Counted from the stretch's first letter, positions 12,378 to 24,712 are shown. The stretch is DNA of 64,000 nt from Umbelopsis isabellina (GCA_016758905.1 JAEPQZ010000016.1:596779-660778), one strand, 5' to 3'. Numbers and translations are program-made. Notes: generated by a model from the sequence alone, not told the origin.

Positions 12378-13338
12378 GTTGATTGCTGGCGGGTGGAAAG
12401 CAGTATCACCGACCAGGATTTTGTTCAGCTGCTAATCCAAGCCACTGAAACTCAGCTTGGGCCAAGTCGATTTTCCATTGATTGATTGAGGAATTTCATC
12501 ACAACTCAATAAAACGTATGATAGATACTATTCATCTCTCCAGGATCCACATGGCCCTCGATAGTGTGAATTTTATTTTCATATAACCCAAATTTCCTTC
12601 CAAATAACGTGTGCTTGGGCAAGTTAGTGGACAAACTGCAGCCTTAAGATACGAGATATTACCTTTCTAATATGCTTCACTATATAATATAAATGTCGCA
12701 TAGCTACCCTACGGCCTTCTATCCAAAGCCAGTAATTGGTACTCTTACCCTCTAAGCTTATGCAACTTCGTTTGGAGTTGCCACACAGTAAATGCAACAT
12801 AATGTGCACGAAAAATAAATCTCTACTGAACTCGATAAGAAAAACCAATATTAACATGTTTGGAACCAGTTGCAGACTTGATTTTGTAAGTTCATATACA
12901 CCATTCGAGCCTATAAAATGAAAAAATGCTCACTTGACAGCTATCGTAATACAGGCTTCTGTAACCTTAATTTACTTCCACCCCATTACTCTACATTTTC
13001 CTACTCAGTTTAATTTGATGCCACTTCATGTAAGCGTTGAAGCTCAATAATGGTTGATTGGAGTCCACTGCAGATCAATTGCTCCATATCAATGGGAATA
13101 GTAATACGACGATAGAATTAGTGTAATGTAGGAATATCATCGCGATAGGCAAACTTTGCTCTTCATGTCACTACCTTTCGCGAGTTGCGTTGATACATTG
13201 ATTTATGCCGTGCTATTTTAGCACTAATTATTTATTACTACTTTCTTTTTCCAGAGCAATCACTTTAAATCTGATGTCTTTGATTTGATGTTGACTACTG
13301 AAATCCAAAATTATAGGAAAAAAACGAGCAAAGTGAAT
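12378..13338. other. Gene-free stretch between NAA10 and EMC6
   Basis: About 960 bp. The left part is the NAA10 promoter and the right part the EMC6 3' flank. The open frames here (for example 12,624-12,857 minus) are short and show no family motif. I see no tRNA, repeat or recognisable small RNA. Confidence 0.4.
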
Positions 13339-13686
13339 TTATTGATACAAATGGACCAAGCCATATAAGAATGTATGGAAAAGAATATAAGAGAGAAGAC
13401 CACCAATAAGACCCTCAGTAAATATGTCCTTGACGCCGCCTTTGAAAAATAAGTGAGGTTTGAATTGAGTCTTCACAGCGAGTAGGAGGAAGGACATAAA
13501 GATCCAACTGACAGCGTAGAATGCGAAGCCTTGAAAGTTCTTGAGTCCGAGAATTCCAGCGGCCGAACCACTTATTGCTGCTAGACATGCTCGAGCAAAC
13601 TGCATGGTCTTTGCATTGTGCATGATATATGGTAGGACATATTTGTGAACATCTTCACTGCCAGAGCCCTGTGCATCCGCGCTCAT
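13339..13686 (-). CDS. EMC6: ER membrane protein complex subunit 6
   Basis: EMC6 is a small core subunit of the ER membrane complex, which inserts tail-anchored and multi-pass proteins into the ER membrane. The single exon encodes 115 residues from ATG at 13,684-13,686. The pattern matches the EMC6/Rab5-interacting family: a hydrophilic N-terminus, then ARACLAAISGSAAGILGLKN with FAFYAVSWIFMSFLLLAV (two hydrophobic segments), then FTEGLIGGLLSYILFHTFLY ending GLVHLY. The GLIGGL...LFWTFLYGxVHxY ending is diagnostic; here the usual W is H. No signal peptide is present, as expected. It is transcribed away from the karyopherin gene with a shared promoter of about 125 bp. Confidence 0.95.
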   Translation of the reverse strand: MSADAQGSGSEDVHKYVLPYIMHNAKTMQFARACLAAISGSAAGILGLKNFQGFAFYAVSWIFMSFLLLAVKTQFKPHLFFKGGVKDIFTEGLIGGLLSYILFHTFLYGLVHLYQ

Positions 13687-13812
13687 GAATGTTATAGATG
13701 CTGTTGGTCAAAGGAGGAAATCCAATTTTCGGACTGAGTTTTCAATTCTACCCAAAAAAAATACTCTGCTCGACAGTCTTTCGAGCGTTGAGTTGACCAA
13801 GTAGAGTTGTTA

Positions 13813-16800
13813 ATGGAGCCAGTACCGACATCTCAAGTTGAGCAGGTATATAAAGAACTTCAAAAGTTATCTACTGAAGTCTCTCGAACAAACCCCATAT
13901 GGTAAACACGACAATGGTGAAATCTAAAATATTACGTAAATAGCTCATAGAACAACTATACTCGATCCAAGATCCTCAAGCTACAAAGCAGATCCAAGAG
14001 GCTCTGCAAGTGATTCAAAGACAACCGTTTGCTTGGGAGACAGCGTCACAGCTTTTGCTTTCTACGGTAAATCCAACTTGACAGGATAGCCAGGTTCTCC
14101 AGTTTTCTAACATATCCATAAACAGTCCTTCAATGCAAAGTTCTTTGGTGCTCATACATTTCTGGCTAAAATAGGCCGCGATTGGTAATTATCTTGATCT
14201 TTGTTGGACCTTGTATTGTTCTCTAAATACCTTGCTCATCAATTCAGGGCCTCTCTGCCAGAAGAACGCATCGATTGGCTACGTCATGAGCTTTTACAGG
14301 CAATAGCCCGATGCAACGAGGGGCCGGCTTTCATTGTTACGAAATTATGTCAAGCAGTAAGCGTGTGTCTCCTTGAGGTTGTTTACTTCTGAATTTTTCT
14401 TAATTGAATTTCATAGCTTACTGCATTTGCCATTCAAGCTGTGCCCCAACATTGGTCCAACTTCATAGTCGAAGCGTGTCAATATTTCGAATCATTGGAT
14501 CAATCACTCGCACATAACGCTTTTCAAAAGCAACTAGTTGTATTAGAATTCCTAACAATCGTTCCGGAAGATGTTTCTACCGCACAACTTATTGGTGGTC
14601 GCAAGTCAGTTTTTCACTTATTGATTGTCCAATGCTTCAAATATCTAAACTTCTGGCTCATGTTAGGCTTCAGATTTTGCAAGAGATGAAAGATGGGATT
14701 CCTTATGTTTTATCCAAACTGGAGAGCATTCTTGCAGATTTCAACGATTCATCTATTCCCGATAGATATTGTATAGATCTGAAGAAAAAGGGATTGAAAT
14801 GTTTTCAAAGCTGGATTCAATATGGCATATCATTAGAGTAAGACACTTGCGAACCGTTTTGGCTCATCGATCCAAAAATTTCTAAACTTTCTTTCTAGAG
14901 ATGTGCACAAACTTATGCACATATCCGCCTATTTAATGACGAATGATGATTTTCTGGAAGACGTCGCGGAAGTTCTAATAGAAATAATGCAAATGCCCAA
15001 AGTCACATCATGGAGAGGCATACAAATTAGCTTGAAAGAGTACATATGCAGCCAATGGTTTATGGCAAAACTTGATTCAAGTATAGAAGGTACATATGCT
15101 GACTGTAAAAAACATACTTGATATTATATCTGATTTTCAGAATTTCCCTCCTCCCTTACTTTGAATAGAGGAAGATGAAAACACTGCTAGAGTTTTAGGT
15201 CGGATCGCAGTAACATTTGGCGAAACCTTTGCAGATGATCTAGCATCGCAGTTTCACCAGGCTTCGATAATACACTACTTGCAATTGATCATGCGCTTGA
15301 CTGGTTATCCTGGGTATTTTGGTGCAGACCAAGAAGTTGGAGAGATAACTCTCAACTTCTGGTACGTCTTGCAAGAGACGATCGCAGATCTAGGAATCTT
15401 ACCTCTTGATAAGCGGCTACAGCATGCAGAATATGCCGATAACTCACATGAAAACATATTTGCGGCTTACAAGCAGCTTGTTTTTGTTTTAAGAGATAAG
15501 GCAATGGTCCCACCGGATCATGAATACAACAACTGGTCAAAAGGTAAGTACGAGTTAGTGCGAGTGTGTATTTGTACAATCATGTTCTAAGAGTTTCAAC
15601 AGATGTGCGGGATAAATTTCGCATTTACAGACGCGATATTGCCGATACCCTCAATAGCCCCTACTTTGTCATTGGGGCAGAGATGCCTTTGCTGCTTTTA
15701 AATGAGATCATACTGGAACTATCTAAGCAAGATAGTAGCGATTATAATGAGCAGGTAACATATGTCGATCATCTTGTATATTAAAAGTGATAGGTTCACT
15801 GAAACATAATCGCAGAGATTGGAGGCTACATTCTTTTGCTTGCGTAGCATCAGTGACGAGATACCAGCAGATAGCAGCGGTCAAGTTGATCTATTATTCG
15901 AATCGAATATATTCAGCCGAATACCTGCCAATTCTGGTCCTCGACTGCAAAACTCTGTACTTGGAACCTTGGGTGAGGATCGATCTAAAAAGTAGTCTGC
16001 TATTTCGAACGACTATTAACTTGACCTATTTTGAAGGCTCATTTTCGGAGTGGCTGAAGCGTCACCCACAGTATCTATTGACAGCACTGAATTATATTGT
16101 CCCGGCTCTCAGCAACGCCAAGTTGGCCCCAACTGCAGCTACGGCACTTAAGAATATATGCGATACCTGTCGGAGTGCTTTAATTGAAGGGGTAGACAGC
16201 CTTATCGCCCTTTACAAGGATGTTGTCAAGATTGGTGTTGAGGTACTTATCTAAAAGCCAAACTCGAATATCGTATATAGCCATGGTCTGATTTGATATG
16301 AATAGGCCACCGTCAAGCAAAAAGTAGTAGAATCAATCGCAGCTGTTATTCAAGTATTTCCCCCAGAAAAAATGATACCACCACTCATGGTAGGAAGTCG
16401 CTGGTGCATTGATGTTCAGCCGCTTCGTACACAGAATTAATCATATTCTATAGGTGCTAACTGCTGATATTGTCCATGCCATACAACAATCTCTGGCCAA
16501 CTCCTCGCCTGATCCGGTGGCTGCTGCTAACAATATCCGAGCTCAACTGCAGTACCTAACGGCATGTTGTCGCGGCCTTCAGTCGCCTGATGATGATTAC
16601 CAATCGCTTATAGATAGGAATGCTGCTTATGACATGTTCGCTAGCGGCTCTATCAACACTCTTTATGAGAGTGTTCCTGGTGCTTCCGAATTTTCTCAGA
16701 CTGTCAACGATACCATAACCCAAATTGTATATATGTATTGTAACGATCCGGAAACGATGGGGGTAATGTATATAATTACAGCTGTAGTGATGCCCTATTA

Positions 16801-18012
16801 CTATTCTAATATAAGCATTCACTCTAGATACTTTGCCAATATTTGGACGCTGGATTACGATCGACCAGCCCGCTGGCGTGTTTGCAATTGTCGACTTTGT
16901 TGGCAATCATCCAGCACAGCTATGAAAGCATGCCGCTCACGCCATGGCTTGATACGGCGGCTTTGGTCATTACAGTTTATGGTGGCTACGATGCCCATAA
17001 AGAAAGCCTCCGACAGCTGTTAGCGGTATTAACGACTAAGACGCTGAGTGGTATTCACACTGTACAAGGTAGGTTTTTTTAACCACCTACAGGCTACTAA
17101 AACAATCCTTAACTAAACACAATTTGCATAGCAATGGAAGAATTTCCCGATATCACACATTCATATTTTGGTCTTTTATCGAGGGTAAGCACCAAATAGC
17201 ATGTACAGCCGACGATGATTCAAGGCTAACAACTGAATACAAACTTTCAGGTTATGCGAAGATGTCCACTTATCTTATTTCAAATGCCATCTGAAATTTT
17301 GAAAAGCATATTTTCGGTAGCTGTGGCCGGCATGACATTACAAGAGCGTCTTGCTTTAAGAGCTGTCATGTCATTTATAGTCAGTAGTTTTTGGTTTTTT
17401 TTTTTCTGTGGTTTGCTGCGCTTTCGTATTTTGCTTTGTGACTTACGCTTTCTTACTTTTTCCTTTTTATTCAGGCTGAATTGGTTGCTATTGACGCTGC
17501 CGACGGCTCAGAACTGCGTCATTTTGTGGACGATGTAGTGATGAATATCGGCTATGCACTGACAGAAAAGCTTTTATTGGTAAGCAATCGGCAAGCGAAT
17601 AAGCAAAATAGTATTTGATAAAAATAATTCACAGTCAATTAATTGATCTTCCAAAAATTACAGGGTATCGGCGGACTTGTACCAAGGTCCCTGATGAGCC
17701 ATTTGGTCGATGTTTTATACAAATTGACTGGACGATACATCGAGGCAGCGCGGCATTGGATCCAAAACCTTCTCTCCCAAGTAAGTGATGTATAAACAGT
17801 GTTTCGTCGATTTTCTGTGTTATAACCCCTGATTTCTTTTTTTTTTTTTCCAGGATGGGTTCCCTTCTCCACATGTAACTCTTCACGACAAGGAACTGTT
17901 TATGAAAAGCGTACTTGCTACTAGGTCAGCCAAACGATTCAAAGAGGTCACGACTTCATTCAGCGTTAAATGCCGTAAAATGGACAATACACTGTTTGGT
18001 TCAGCTGTTTAA
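13813..18012 (+). CDS. Importin-13/transportin-SR family karyopherin (Kap111/Kap122-like)
   Basis: This is a HEAT-repeat nuclear transport receptor of the beta-karyopherin superfamily. Related proteins import SR-type splicing factors, Mago-Y14 or TFIIA-like cargo. The ATG at 13,813 starts MEPVPTSQVEQ. Splicing at 13,846 (GTATAT) to 13,944 gives VEQ-LIEQLYSIQDPQATK, whereas reading straight on hits a stop. The next blocks are LQVIQRQPFAWETASQLLL, FNAKFFGAHTFLAKIGRDW, ALTAFAIQAVPQHWSNFI and EVGEITLNFWYVLQETIADL. The C-terminus reads GIGGLVPRSLMSHLVDVLY and ends VTTSFSVKCRKMDNTLFGS. The W-ETASQLL, LNFWY and final F-x-x-x-CR-x-x-GT patterns are typical of the IPO13/TNPO3 branch. About 17 exons encode an estimated 950-1,000 residues. 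Which of IPO13, TNPO3 or Kap122 is the orthologue cannot be settled by eye. Confidence 0.82.
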
Positions 18013-18217
18013 TAACATGTATTTTTTGTAAAACAATCGTAATAATAAAAGCTTTTGCCCATTCGCGTGAGGACGATCTTCATTCAGGCTGAGTTTTGAA
18101 TAAGGTCACACAATGGTAAATGGGAACAGCCATTTCAAGGGAAAAAAAGAAGGCAAACGGTGAGAGGAAACTTTTAGTTGCACCAACACTGTGTAGGCGC
18201 TTTTGTTCTATACAAGT

Positions 18218-20297
18218 ATGGGCGTTCCTGAAGTTGACTCTACCGGTCACGATATGCCGTCCCCTCCAAAGTTATGCACAAAACTTATCACCGACTCTAT
18301 GTTACAGATGGCCACAATATATAATCCGATCCAGCTGGCAGCCATCTCCAACTACAAGCTGGCCCAACTCACATTCACCACTCCTGATGACTCTTCCTTG
18401 CTGAAAACCGCTTTGATCAAGAATATGCTGGAGAAGTTGTATGAAGTCACTCCGCCAGAGTGGTTAGACCAAATGACGAGATGGGAGTTTTTTTCGCCAG
18501 AGTAAGTGCCGTGCGGTCGTGATCTTCGAAGTATGCAAGTGAGGATTGCCTAACCACGATCTTGTAACAAAACTTGTCGTTTCATTCGTTTTTTTTAGAT
18601 CAATGGCTGATATGACCCAGCAGGAACTAGAAGAAATATTTGTGCAGTATGCGTATGCCATGGAAACACCAAAGCAGCCAATGGTACCTATTTCGCCAGT
18701 TGAAGACGAGTTTTGGACGGATGATGTGGACTGGGAAGGAGATTCAGAAGAGCCTGTAAGCAAAAGGAACTCTTTATTTTCTCAGCCTAATGAGACAATC
18801 ATATCTTCTGAATCGGTCGATTCAACCAGTGGCCGATCGAATGGAATTGTGAGTGATGACATTTTGAAATCAAAAGCCTTACCAGCCAGTCCTCCAATTG
18901 AAGAAAAGCCAAGAAAAATATCAACGAACCCGTTCCGAAATCGGTTGAGCTGGGGTAGTGAACTGAATACTTCCGGGTCACCGTCCCAGCACCTAGCGTC
19001 AGAGTTGATGTCCTTGTTTGACATGGAGTTCAAAGTCGATATACATATTAATGACGCACCCAAGCTACCAGAACTACCATTTAAGCCATCACAAGACAAA
19101 ACCAAAAAGTTGGCTAGTGATAATCATTCCATAATGTCGCTAGTTAGTGAACTGGAAACATTCACGATCGAAGATTTGGAGGTTAGGCAACCCAATCCGC
19201 TGATGACTTTTCCACCTCCACCCAGTATACCCCCTTCACTCGAACGACGTACGTCACGAAGGTCATCTAGTTTGGCCTACAATGCTAATTCAAGTTGGAC
19301 GACCCGCAAACCCATCGAGAGTACGGTACCAAAACGATCGTCGTCTTTGTCAGTGGCGTCATCACCGAGGGTGAATACCCAGAAGTTGGAGAGAAACTCT
19401 ACAATCGCTTCTCTTCCGGAAGAAACGAAGGCACCTTTAGCGCATTCCAAACAAGCTGATGATAATGGTAAGAAGGAGGGTGACCTACCGCGACAGCACA
19501 AGAAGCTCAAGAAAAAGAGCTCCTTCCGACATTTGGCAGACCTAATGACCATAAAGAAATCGACTTCACCATATGCCATATCGAATCAAAGCAAACCCAC
19601 TACATCATCTTCTTGGGTATCTTTACCGGAAATGGGAAACGAGGCTGATCCTAAAAATTACTCATCGTCTCAAGCTTCAGTCGTAACTGTACCTGGAGAG
19701 GTAACAGTGGCTGGAGTACTCCCTAATTCACCACACAAGCGAAACCCAACTGCAGTCGTCAGCAACGAGCATCTCCCAAAAGGTAATCAAAATCCTACCC
19801 GATCTTCAACCATGAAAAACAAACATACTAACAAAAGGCGTTCAGTGGAACACGCCAAGCGTTCTAATACCGCACCTGCTGGCTATGACTTTGGACGAGA
19901 AAGCATAGTAACGAGTCAGCCTTCACAGCAGGCCAAAACAAGACTGGCAGCGACTAGGGAAGCTGATAGAAGTCGGCAGTATGGCGTTAGCAAGCGTGAA
20001 GTGCTGCCTTACAATGGTAATGGCCATGACTTGAATAGGGAGGCTGAAGATGAATTTTCTAGTCAACGAAAAAGCATATTAGCACATCGTCGGTCCCTAA
20101 CTCCAGCCGGACTGGATTTGACTGATGGCATACCAGTTGAGGACCCAGGGTTTGTGACCATTGGCAAAGGAATTGGTAACTTTAGTAGTACGACGAGCCA
20201 CACCAAGGATCCTCGTGCTAATGCTACAGGCAAATTCATCAAACGCATGGTATCACTGGGTCGGGCCATGCGTGTTCGTAACGGCATTCCTGCTTGA
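18218..20297 (+). CDS. Unrecognised, largely disordered protein
   Basis: I do not recognise this protein. Two exons (18,218-18,501 and 18,599-20,297) join in frame across a GTAAGT...TTTTTTTAG intron and give about 660 residues. The first ~170 residues look folded: KLCTKLITDSMLQMATIYNP, then IKNMLEKLYEVTPPEWLDQM and EEIFVQYAYAMETPKQP, followed by an acidic patch DEFWTDDVDWEGDSEEP. The rest is low-complexity and rich in S, T, K and R. It has short ordered-looking motifs (NPFRNRLSWGS; KKKSSFRHLADLMTIKKS) and a basic C-terminus, GKFIKRMVSLGRAMRVRNG. The basic serine-rich clusters suggest phosphorylation or membrane and cytoskeleton association, but that is only inference. It follows the karyopherin gene in tandem (205 bp) and converges on the Sec2-like gene. 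Confidence 0.7.
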
Positions 20298-20653
20298 ACC
20301 ACAAATTTTGCGTCCTTACCCACTTCAAACCACAACAGTGATAACAAACCAAACATGAAAAAATGCATGTAAATGATTCCAAGTTTTTTACAATCATAGC
20401 ACATACACACACACCCTTATATTCCCACTTGCGCGCAACATTGCAATGTTGCGTATCATAAAGCATAAATGTCATATATCCTTGAAGCATAACCTGTCGG
20501 CCCGCATTAGCCATAATTGTTTATTTATACACATTGCCTTTTTGCACGCATCAACCAGATTTTGCACCTTGTAATATCTATCTACAGTTTGGTAACAAGT
20601 AATGTTTAAACATGTCCGTGCCTTTTTTATATCGTTCTTGAGATGAGCGAGCA
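20298..20653. other. Convergent 3' region
   Basis: These 356 bp lie between the stops of the disordered protein and the Sec2-like gene. They include a CA-rich run near 20,400 (ACACACACAC). No gene is seen. They probably hold both 3' untranslated regions. Confidence 0.45.
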
Positions 20654-22051
20654 TCATGTTGAACGAGCCGTTGGCATGCCGTCAAAAATGATACCAAATC
20701 TTGCTTGAAACATTTTTGACTTGAGCTGTACGCTTTGGTCATAGAGTTTTTGTTTAGACTCAAAGCAATACAAACCATCCAGAATATTCCGAATGAATGC
20801 ATAATATTCGCAAACTGCTACCAGCTTTTGTCGGCAAGCCTGATCAATGTATATCCAATCATTTTTCTCGCTTAGCCGGAATCGAAAACTTGCACTCTGG
20901 TTGCCCAAGCATAATAGACACCCGCTTTGGGTAGAAAGCATCTTTCGACTGGGTAGCCAAGTAGACGGACGTCTTTCACTCATTTGGCCATTGTGTCCCT
21001 CAATGAAACATGATCGTTTGTGAATAGCTTGAATGATTTTCTTGGCAGAAACTATAGATTGATTTCCAAACCAAAGACACGGCTCCACATCTTCGATTTG
21101 ACTTCGCTTAATATACGCTAGGGAATAGTGATACTTTGCAGGCGTGCTTCTAAATGTCGTCAAGAACTCTACGAATTCCTTGTATAAAATACTATTTACA
21201 AGATTGGCTGACTCAGAAGTGTTGTTACTGCAGGCAACAATTGATTTAAGTCACAACTAGCCAAAAAGGTCATCACAAAGATACTATGCAATCACAAACC
21301 TTGACACTGTATCTGCTTTTTTCTCCGTCAATGCATCGGTAATATCTTGATGAGATACGTCGAGTTGTGATTGTTGATATGAATCATTTTCTATACGGAT
21401 CTTTTCTTTTAATTCTGTCAGCTGTGAAGTTTCGTCTACCAATCTTTGTAAGGTATCGGAAAGCTCTTTGCACAGCCGTTGATTGTCGGCTTCAACTGCT
21501 CGTGCAATGCGTTTTTGATGCGCAACCATTTCATTTGCTTGCTGAAATAATGACACGGTCAAATCTTCTAACTCATGTTCAAGCTTATTTTTCTCGCGTG
21601 CGATATCGTCCAACCTTCCAATATCTCTGGTATACTTTGCATTAAGTACATGATAGTCGGCTTCAAGTGACTTTTTGGCCTCTTGTTGCTTTTTCAGCTC
21701 GTTTTCTAATGATTTCGCTCGTTCCTGCGTCTGGCTCAATGATTGCTGTAGTGTTTGTATGATCTCCGTATTATTATCGCATCGCTTGCATGTATCGTTA
21801 TTTTGTATTTTGTAACCGGGAACACCGAGCCATTCGTTTCCGGTCATTGTGGATAGTGAAGGCTTGGGTGTTATCGGAGTAATGATGGCGCTGGAAGAAC
21901 TGCGTCGAAAGGCGGATAGGGAACCGCTTTTGTTAAAAGGGCTCGCTTCATGGTACTTGATGCTGATATCTTTTTGCTCAGGGTAGGCATTGAATCCCTT
22001 CGCCGCTGCTCGATTTGGAGATGGTATCAGACAAATAGGCGTATCTTTCAT
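20654..22051 (-). CDS. Sec2-type Rab GTPase exchange factor (Rabin family)
   Basis: Sec2 activates the secretory Rab Sec4 (Rab8/Rab3 in animals) on post-Golgi vesicles. Exon 1 (to 21,300) holds a disordered N-terminus, then a coiled coil of about 140 residues. This includes the GEF core LEHELEDLTVSLFQQANEMV, which matches the Sec2/Rabin signature LExLTxSLFEEANxMV. After an intron with donor at 21,299 and acceptor before 21,227, exon 2 continues as the fungal Sec2 C-terminal module: FVEFLTTFRS, SQIEDVEPCLWFGNQSIVS, FRFRLSEKNDWIYIDQACRQ and KLVAVCEYYAFIRNILDG. The first in-frame ATG in exon 1 is at 22,049-22,051. A TTTGCAG acceptor just upstream (around 22,073) leaves open a further 5' exon carrying the true start. 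Confidence 0.82.
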
Positions 22052-22504
22052 ATTAGAGTTGTTGAGTAACACTGCAAAGGGAGAGAAGAAAGTGGCACCA
22101 GTCGTTCATGATTGAAATGGAAGCAAAATTTTGCCCTGACCTGACCCGAACATGGCAAATTTTGTTCGGATGATTTTTTGTCATTGCCATTCGTGTCATG
22201 GTTGTAATTATGATTATCACTTGCTTTGATTCAATGTGTTTGATATTGAATATGGAACTTGGAAAAACTCTAGCGGAGCTGAAACTGTATAGTACAGGTA
22301 TAATTAACAAGATATTGCGTTATATGTGAACATCACTGCTCACGAAAATCTAGTTCCGAAAAGGTTTTTCGCCACAATATCCCCAGTCAAGTGTGAAAGC
22401 TACCAGACAAAATGTGAAGGCTACTGGTTTATCGTAGCAATGAGATTTATTTATTTTTACTGATTTTGATGTCGCAGAGTCAATTGTATTTTTATTATCT
22501 ACAT
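22052..22504. other. Intergenic region, Sec2-like 5' side to ASL 3' end
   Basis: About 450 bp on the 5' side of the Sec2-like gene and the 3' side of argininosuccinate lyase. An additional 5' exon of the Sec2-like gene may lie between 22,080 and 22,310. I see no other gene or RNA. Confidence 0.35.
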
Positions 22505-24122
22505 CTAATGAAGCTGCTGCTGAGCGGTGTGCAACCAGTCCTTCAGCAGTTCTATTTGAGCCAGAACAGTCTTCTTGCTGGTTCCTCCAGGAGTATTGCG
22601 GTTTTCAATGCTAGTCTCATAGTTCCAAATCTTGGTGACATCTTCACCGAAAGACGCATGAAGTCCCTGCAAGTCTTGCACTGAAAGATCACTCATATCA
22701 CACTTGCGATCTTCAGCAAGCTTGACAGCTGCACCAGCAATGTGATGGGTTTCACGGAATGGAACACCCTTACGAACCAAGTACTCTGCCAAATCCGTAG
22801 CAAGCATATCTGTACTCAAACTTGCCTTCATTCTCTCGGCATTGATCTAGAGATTCACAATCAGCATCTTATCTGACAAAGTGCGCCTAGCCATATTGAC
22901 AACGAGCACGCCTTTTAAAACTTACCGACAAAGTGCTAAGAACGCCCGAAGTAATCTGCAATGACCCAGATAGCGTATCGACAGCGTCGAAAAGTGGTTC
23001 CTTGTCTTCTTGAAGATCCTTATTGTAAGTGCTTGGAATACCCTTATAAGACATCATGAATCCAGCCATCTACAAATTATAATACATTATGAGTACATAT
23101 ATCGTCTGATGCTACAAGTCACGGATATTGTGTACTCACGTCTCCAAAAACTCTTCCTGATTTACCACGAAGAAGCTCCAAACTATCAGGGTTCTTCTTC
23201 TGGGGCATCAAACTTGAACCGGTGCTATAAGCGTCGGCCAGTTGAACGAAACCGAACTCGCCACTTGAATAAATAATCAAATCCTCAGCAAATCGGGAAA
23301 TGTGTGTCATGGTGAGTGAGGCCCAGAACAGGAACTCAGCAACAAAGTCACGATCGCTGACAGCGTTCAAAGAGTTTTGAATGATGCCACGGAAACCAAG
23401 CTCCTTTGCCATGAACTCACGATCAATGTTGAACACATGTCCTGCCAATGCTCCAGAACCCAAAGGAAGCAAGTTGATACGCTCAATATACTGACCAAGG
23501 CGTTCAGCATCAGATTGCCACAAGAATGCATAAGAAAGCAAAAGGTGTGACCAGCGAATAGGTTGTGCCCTCTTTAAAAGACAAAGTCTTAATACACAAT
23601 CGCCTCGTTCTGCATAACTCCATAATCACATACCTGCAAATGGGTATATCCTGGCATGATGACTTCAGTTTCCCTCTCAGCTCGGGATACGGCAACAGAT
23701 ATAAGCTCTCTGACATGAGCAAGAACCTTGGTTGCCTCCTCACGAATCCAGATTCGCATATCGGTGGCGACTTGGTCGTTGCGACTTCTACCAGTATGAA
23801 GTTTACCTGCAACAGATCCAACAATCTCTCCCAAACGACGTTCGTTGGCAGTATGAATATCCTCATCACCGGGCTTCAGTTCAAAAGTATTGCCCTCCCA
23901 TTCCTCTTGCACTTTTTCCAAACCACTGATAAGCTGGTCGCGCTCTTGCTCCGAGATAATACCATTTTTGGCCAATGCCTTACTGTAGACAATAGAGCCG
24001 ATAATATCTGCAGCATACATTCTTCTATCGAAATGAATGGAAGCATTGAAGGCGTCCATAAGTGGATCGACGGCCCCGGTGAACCGTCCTCCCCAAAGCT
24101 TTTTTGGTGCGGCTGAAGACAT
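22505..24122 (-). CDS. ARG4: Argininosuccinate lyase
   Basis: The enzyme cleaves argininosuccinate to arginine and fumarate, the last step of arginine synthesis. It is a cytosolic homotetramer of the fumarase/aspartase superfamily. Four exons run from ATG at 24,120-24,122. The N-terminus is [16 protein letters not shown]. The family blocks follow: [17 protein letters not shown], then [38 protein letters not shown] across intron 1, and the superfamily signature [20 protein letters not shown]. The last exons give [19 protein letters not shown] and the end [14 protein letters not shown]. The total of about 465 residues is the usual length. An in-frame ATG at 24,185 would add 21 residues over a T-rich run and a probable promoter site, so I reject it. 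A Gcn4-type site lies 56 bp upstream. Confidence 0.96.
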
Positions 24123-24177
24123 ATGTGTTAAGAAAAGATGAAGATCAAAGTGGATTTTTTTTTTTACTGGGATGAAA

Positions 24178-24184
24178 TGACTCA
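24178..24184. promoter_or_regulatory. Gcn4/Cpc1 site (TGACTCA) upstream of argininosuccinate lyase
   Basis: TGACTCA is the exact consensus of the fungal bZIP general-amino-acid-control activators Gcn4, Cpc1 and CpcA. It lies 56 bp before the chosen ATG of an arginine biosynthesis gene, where such a site is expected. That this protein acts here is inference. Confidence 0.6.
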
Positions 24185-24192
24185 CTTCAAGT

Positions 24193-24198
24193 CACGTG
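24193..24198. promoter_or_regulatory. CACGTG E-box in the ASL/AKR divergent promoter
   Basis: A palindromic E-box (TCACGTG context) sits 9 bp beyond the Gcn4-type site, about 70 bp upstream of the lyase ATG. bHLH factors such as Cbf1 bind this hexamer in fungi. Chance occurrence cannot be excluded. Confidence 0.35.
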
Positions 24199-24652
24199 TT
24201 AGATAACTAGCTCACTTTTCAGTTTGATGGTTGCTCTATGTCCAGCAACCCTCTATCAAATGGTTTGCAGCAATGACACTACTCCTTTAAAATAGCCCTA
24301 TATAGATCAAGATGTATACATAGCATGAACTTCATTTGGTTTGTTTGGTTATCTCAAATAGTGTTAATAAGTAAAAATGACAACAAAAGACCGGGCATAA
24401 CAAAAAAAACCATAACAAATGTCAAAACGGCCTCTGTCAATTTATCGGAATTTATGTAAAAGCTTCGAGAAAGCTCTAGGAATTTAATACGTCAACATGT
24501 ACAGCAATATTAGGTTTCTTGAATTCCGTGGTTCCAGTAGTGTATTTTCCTGCCAGTCAGGTTGCAGCAACATGCTTCGGCCATGAAATAAACATGAATT
24601 AAACATCGGACTTTGTGTGACGACTATTTTACAGCAGCAGGAAATTGCAGGT

Positions 24653-24658
24653 TATAAA
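24653..24658 (+). promoter_or_regulatory. TATA box of the aldo-keto reductase gene
   Basis: TATAAA (in GGTTATAAAAGACC) lies 55 bp before the reductase ATG. A clean TATA box together with the C-ending codon preference of this gene suggests strong, inducible expression. Confidence 0.55.
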
Positions 24659-24712
24659 AGACCGAAATTTGTAATGCACTCTTTATCACATATTAAACAA
24701 AAAATTCAAAAC

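Noticed and set aside
24123-24185. Upstream start of argininosuccinate lyase at 24,185
   Set aside because: The extra residues are encoded over a T-rich run and a Gcn4-type site; the family begins close to KKLWGGRF, right after the ATG at 24,122.
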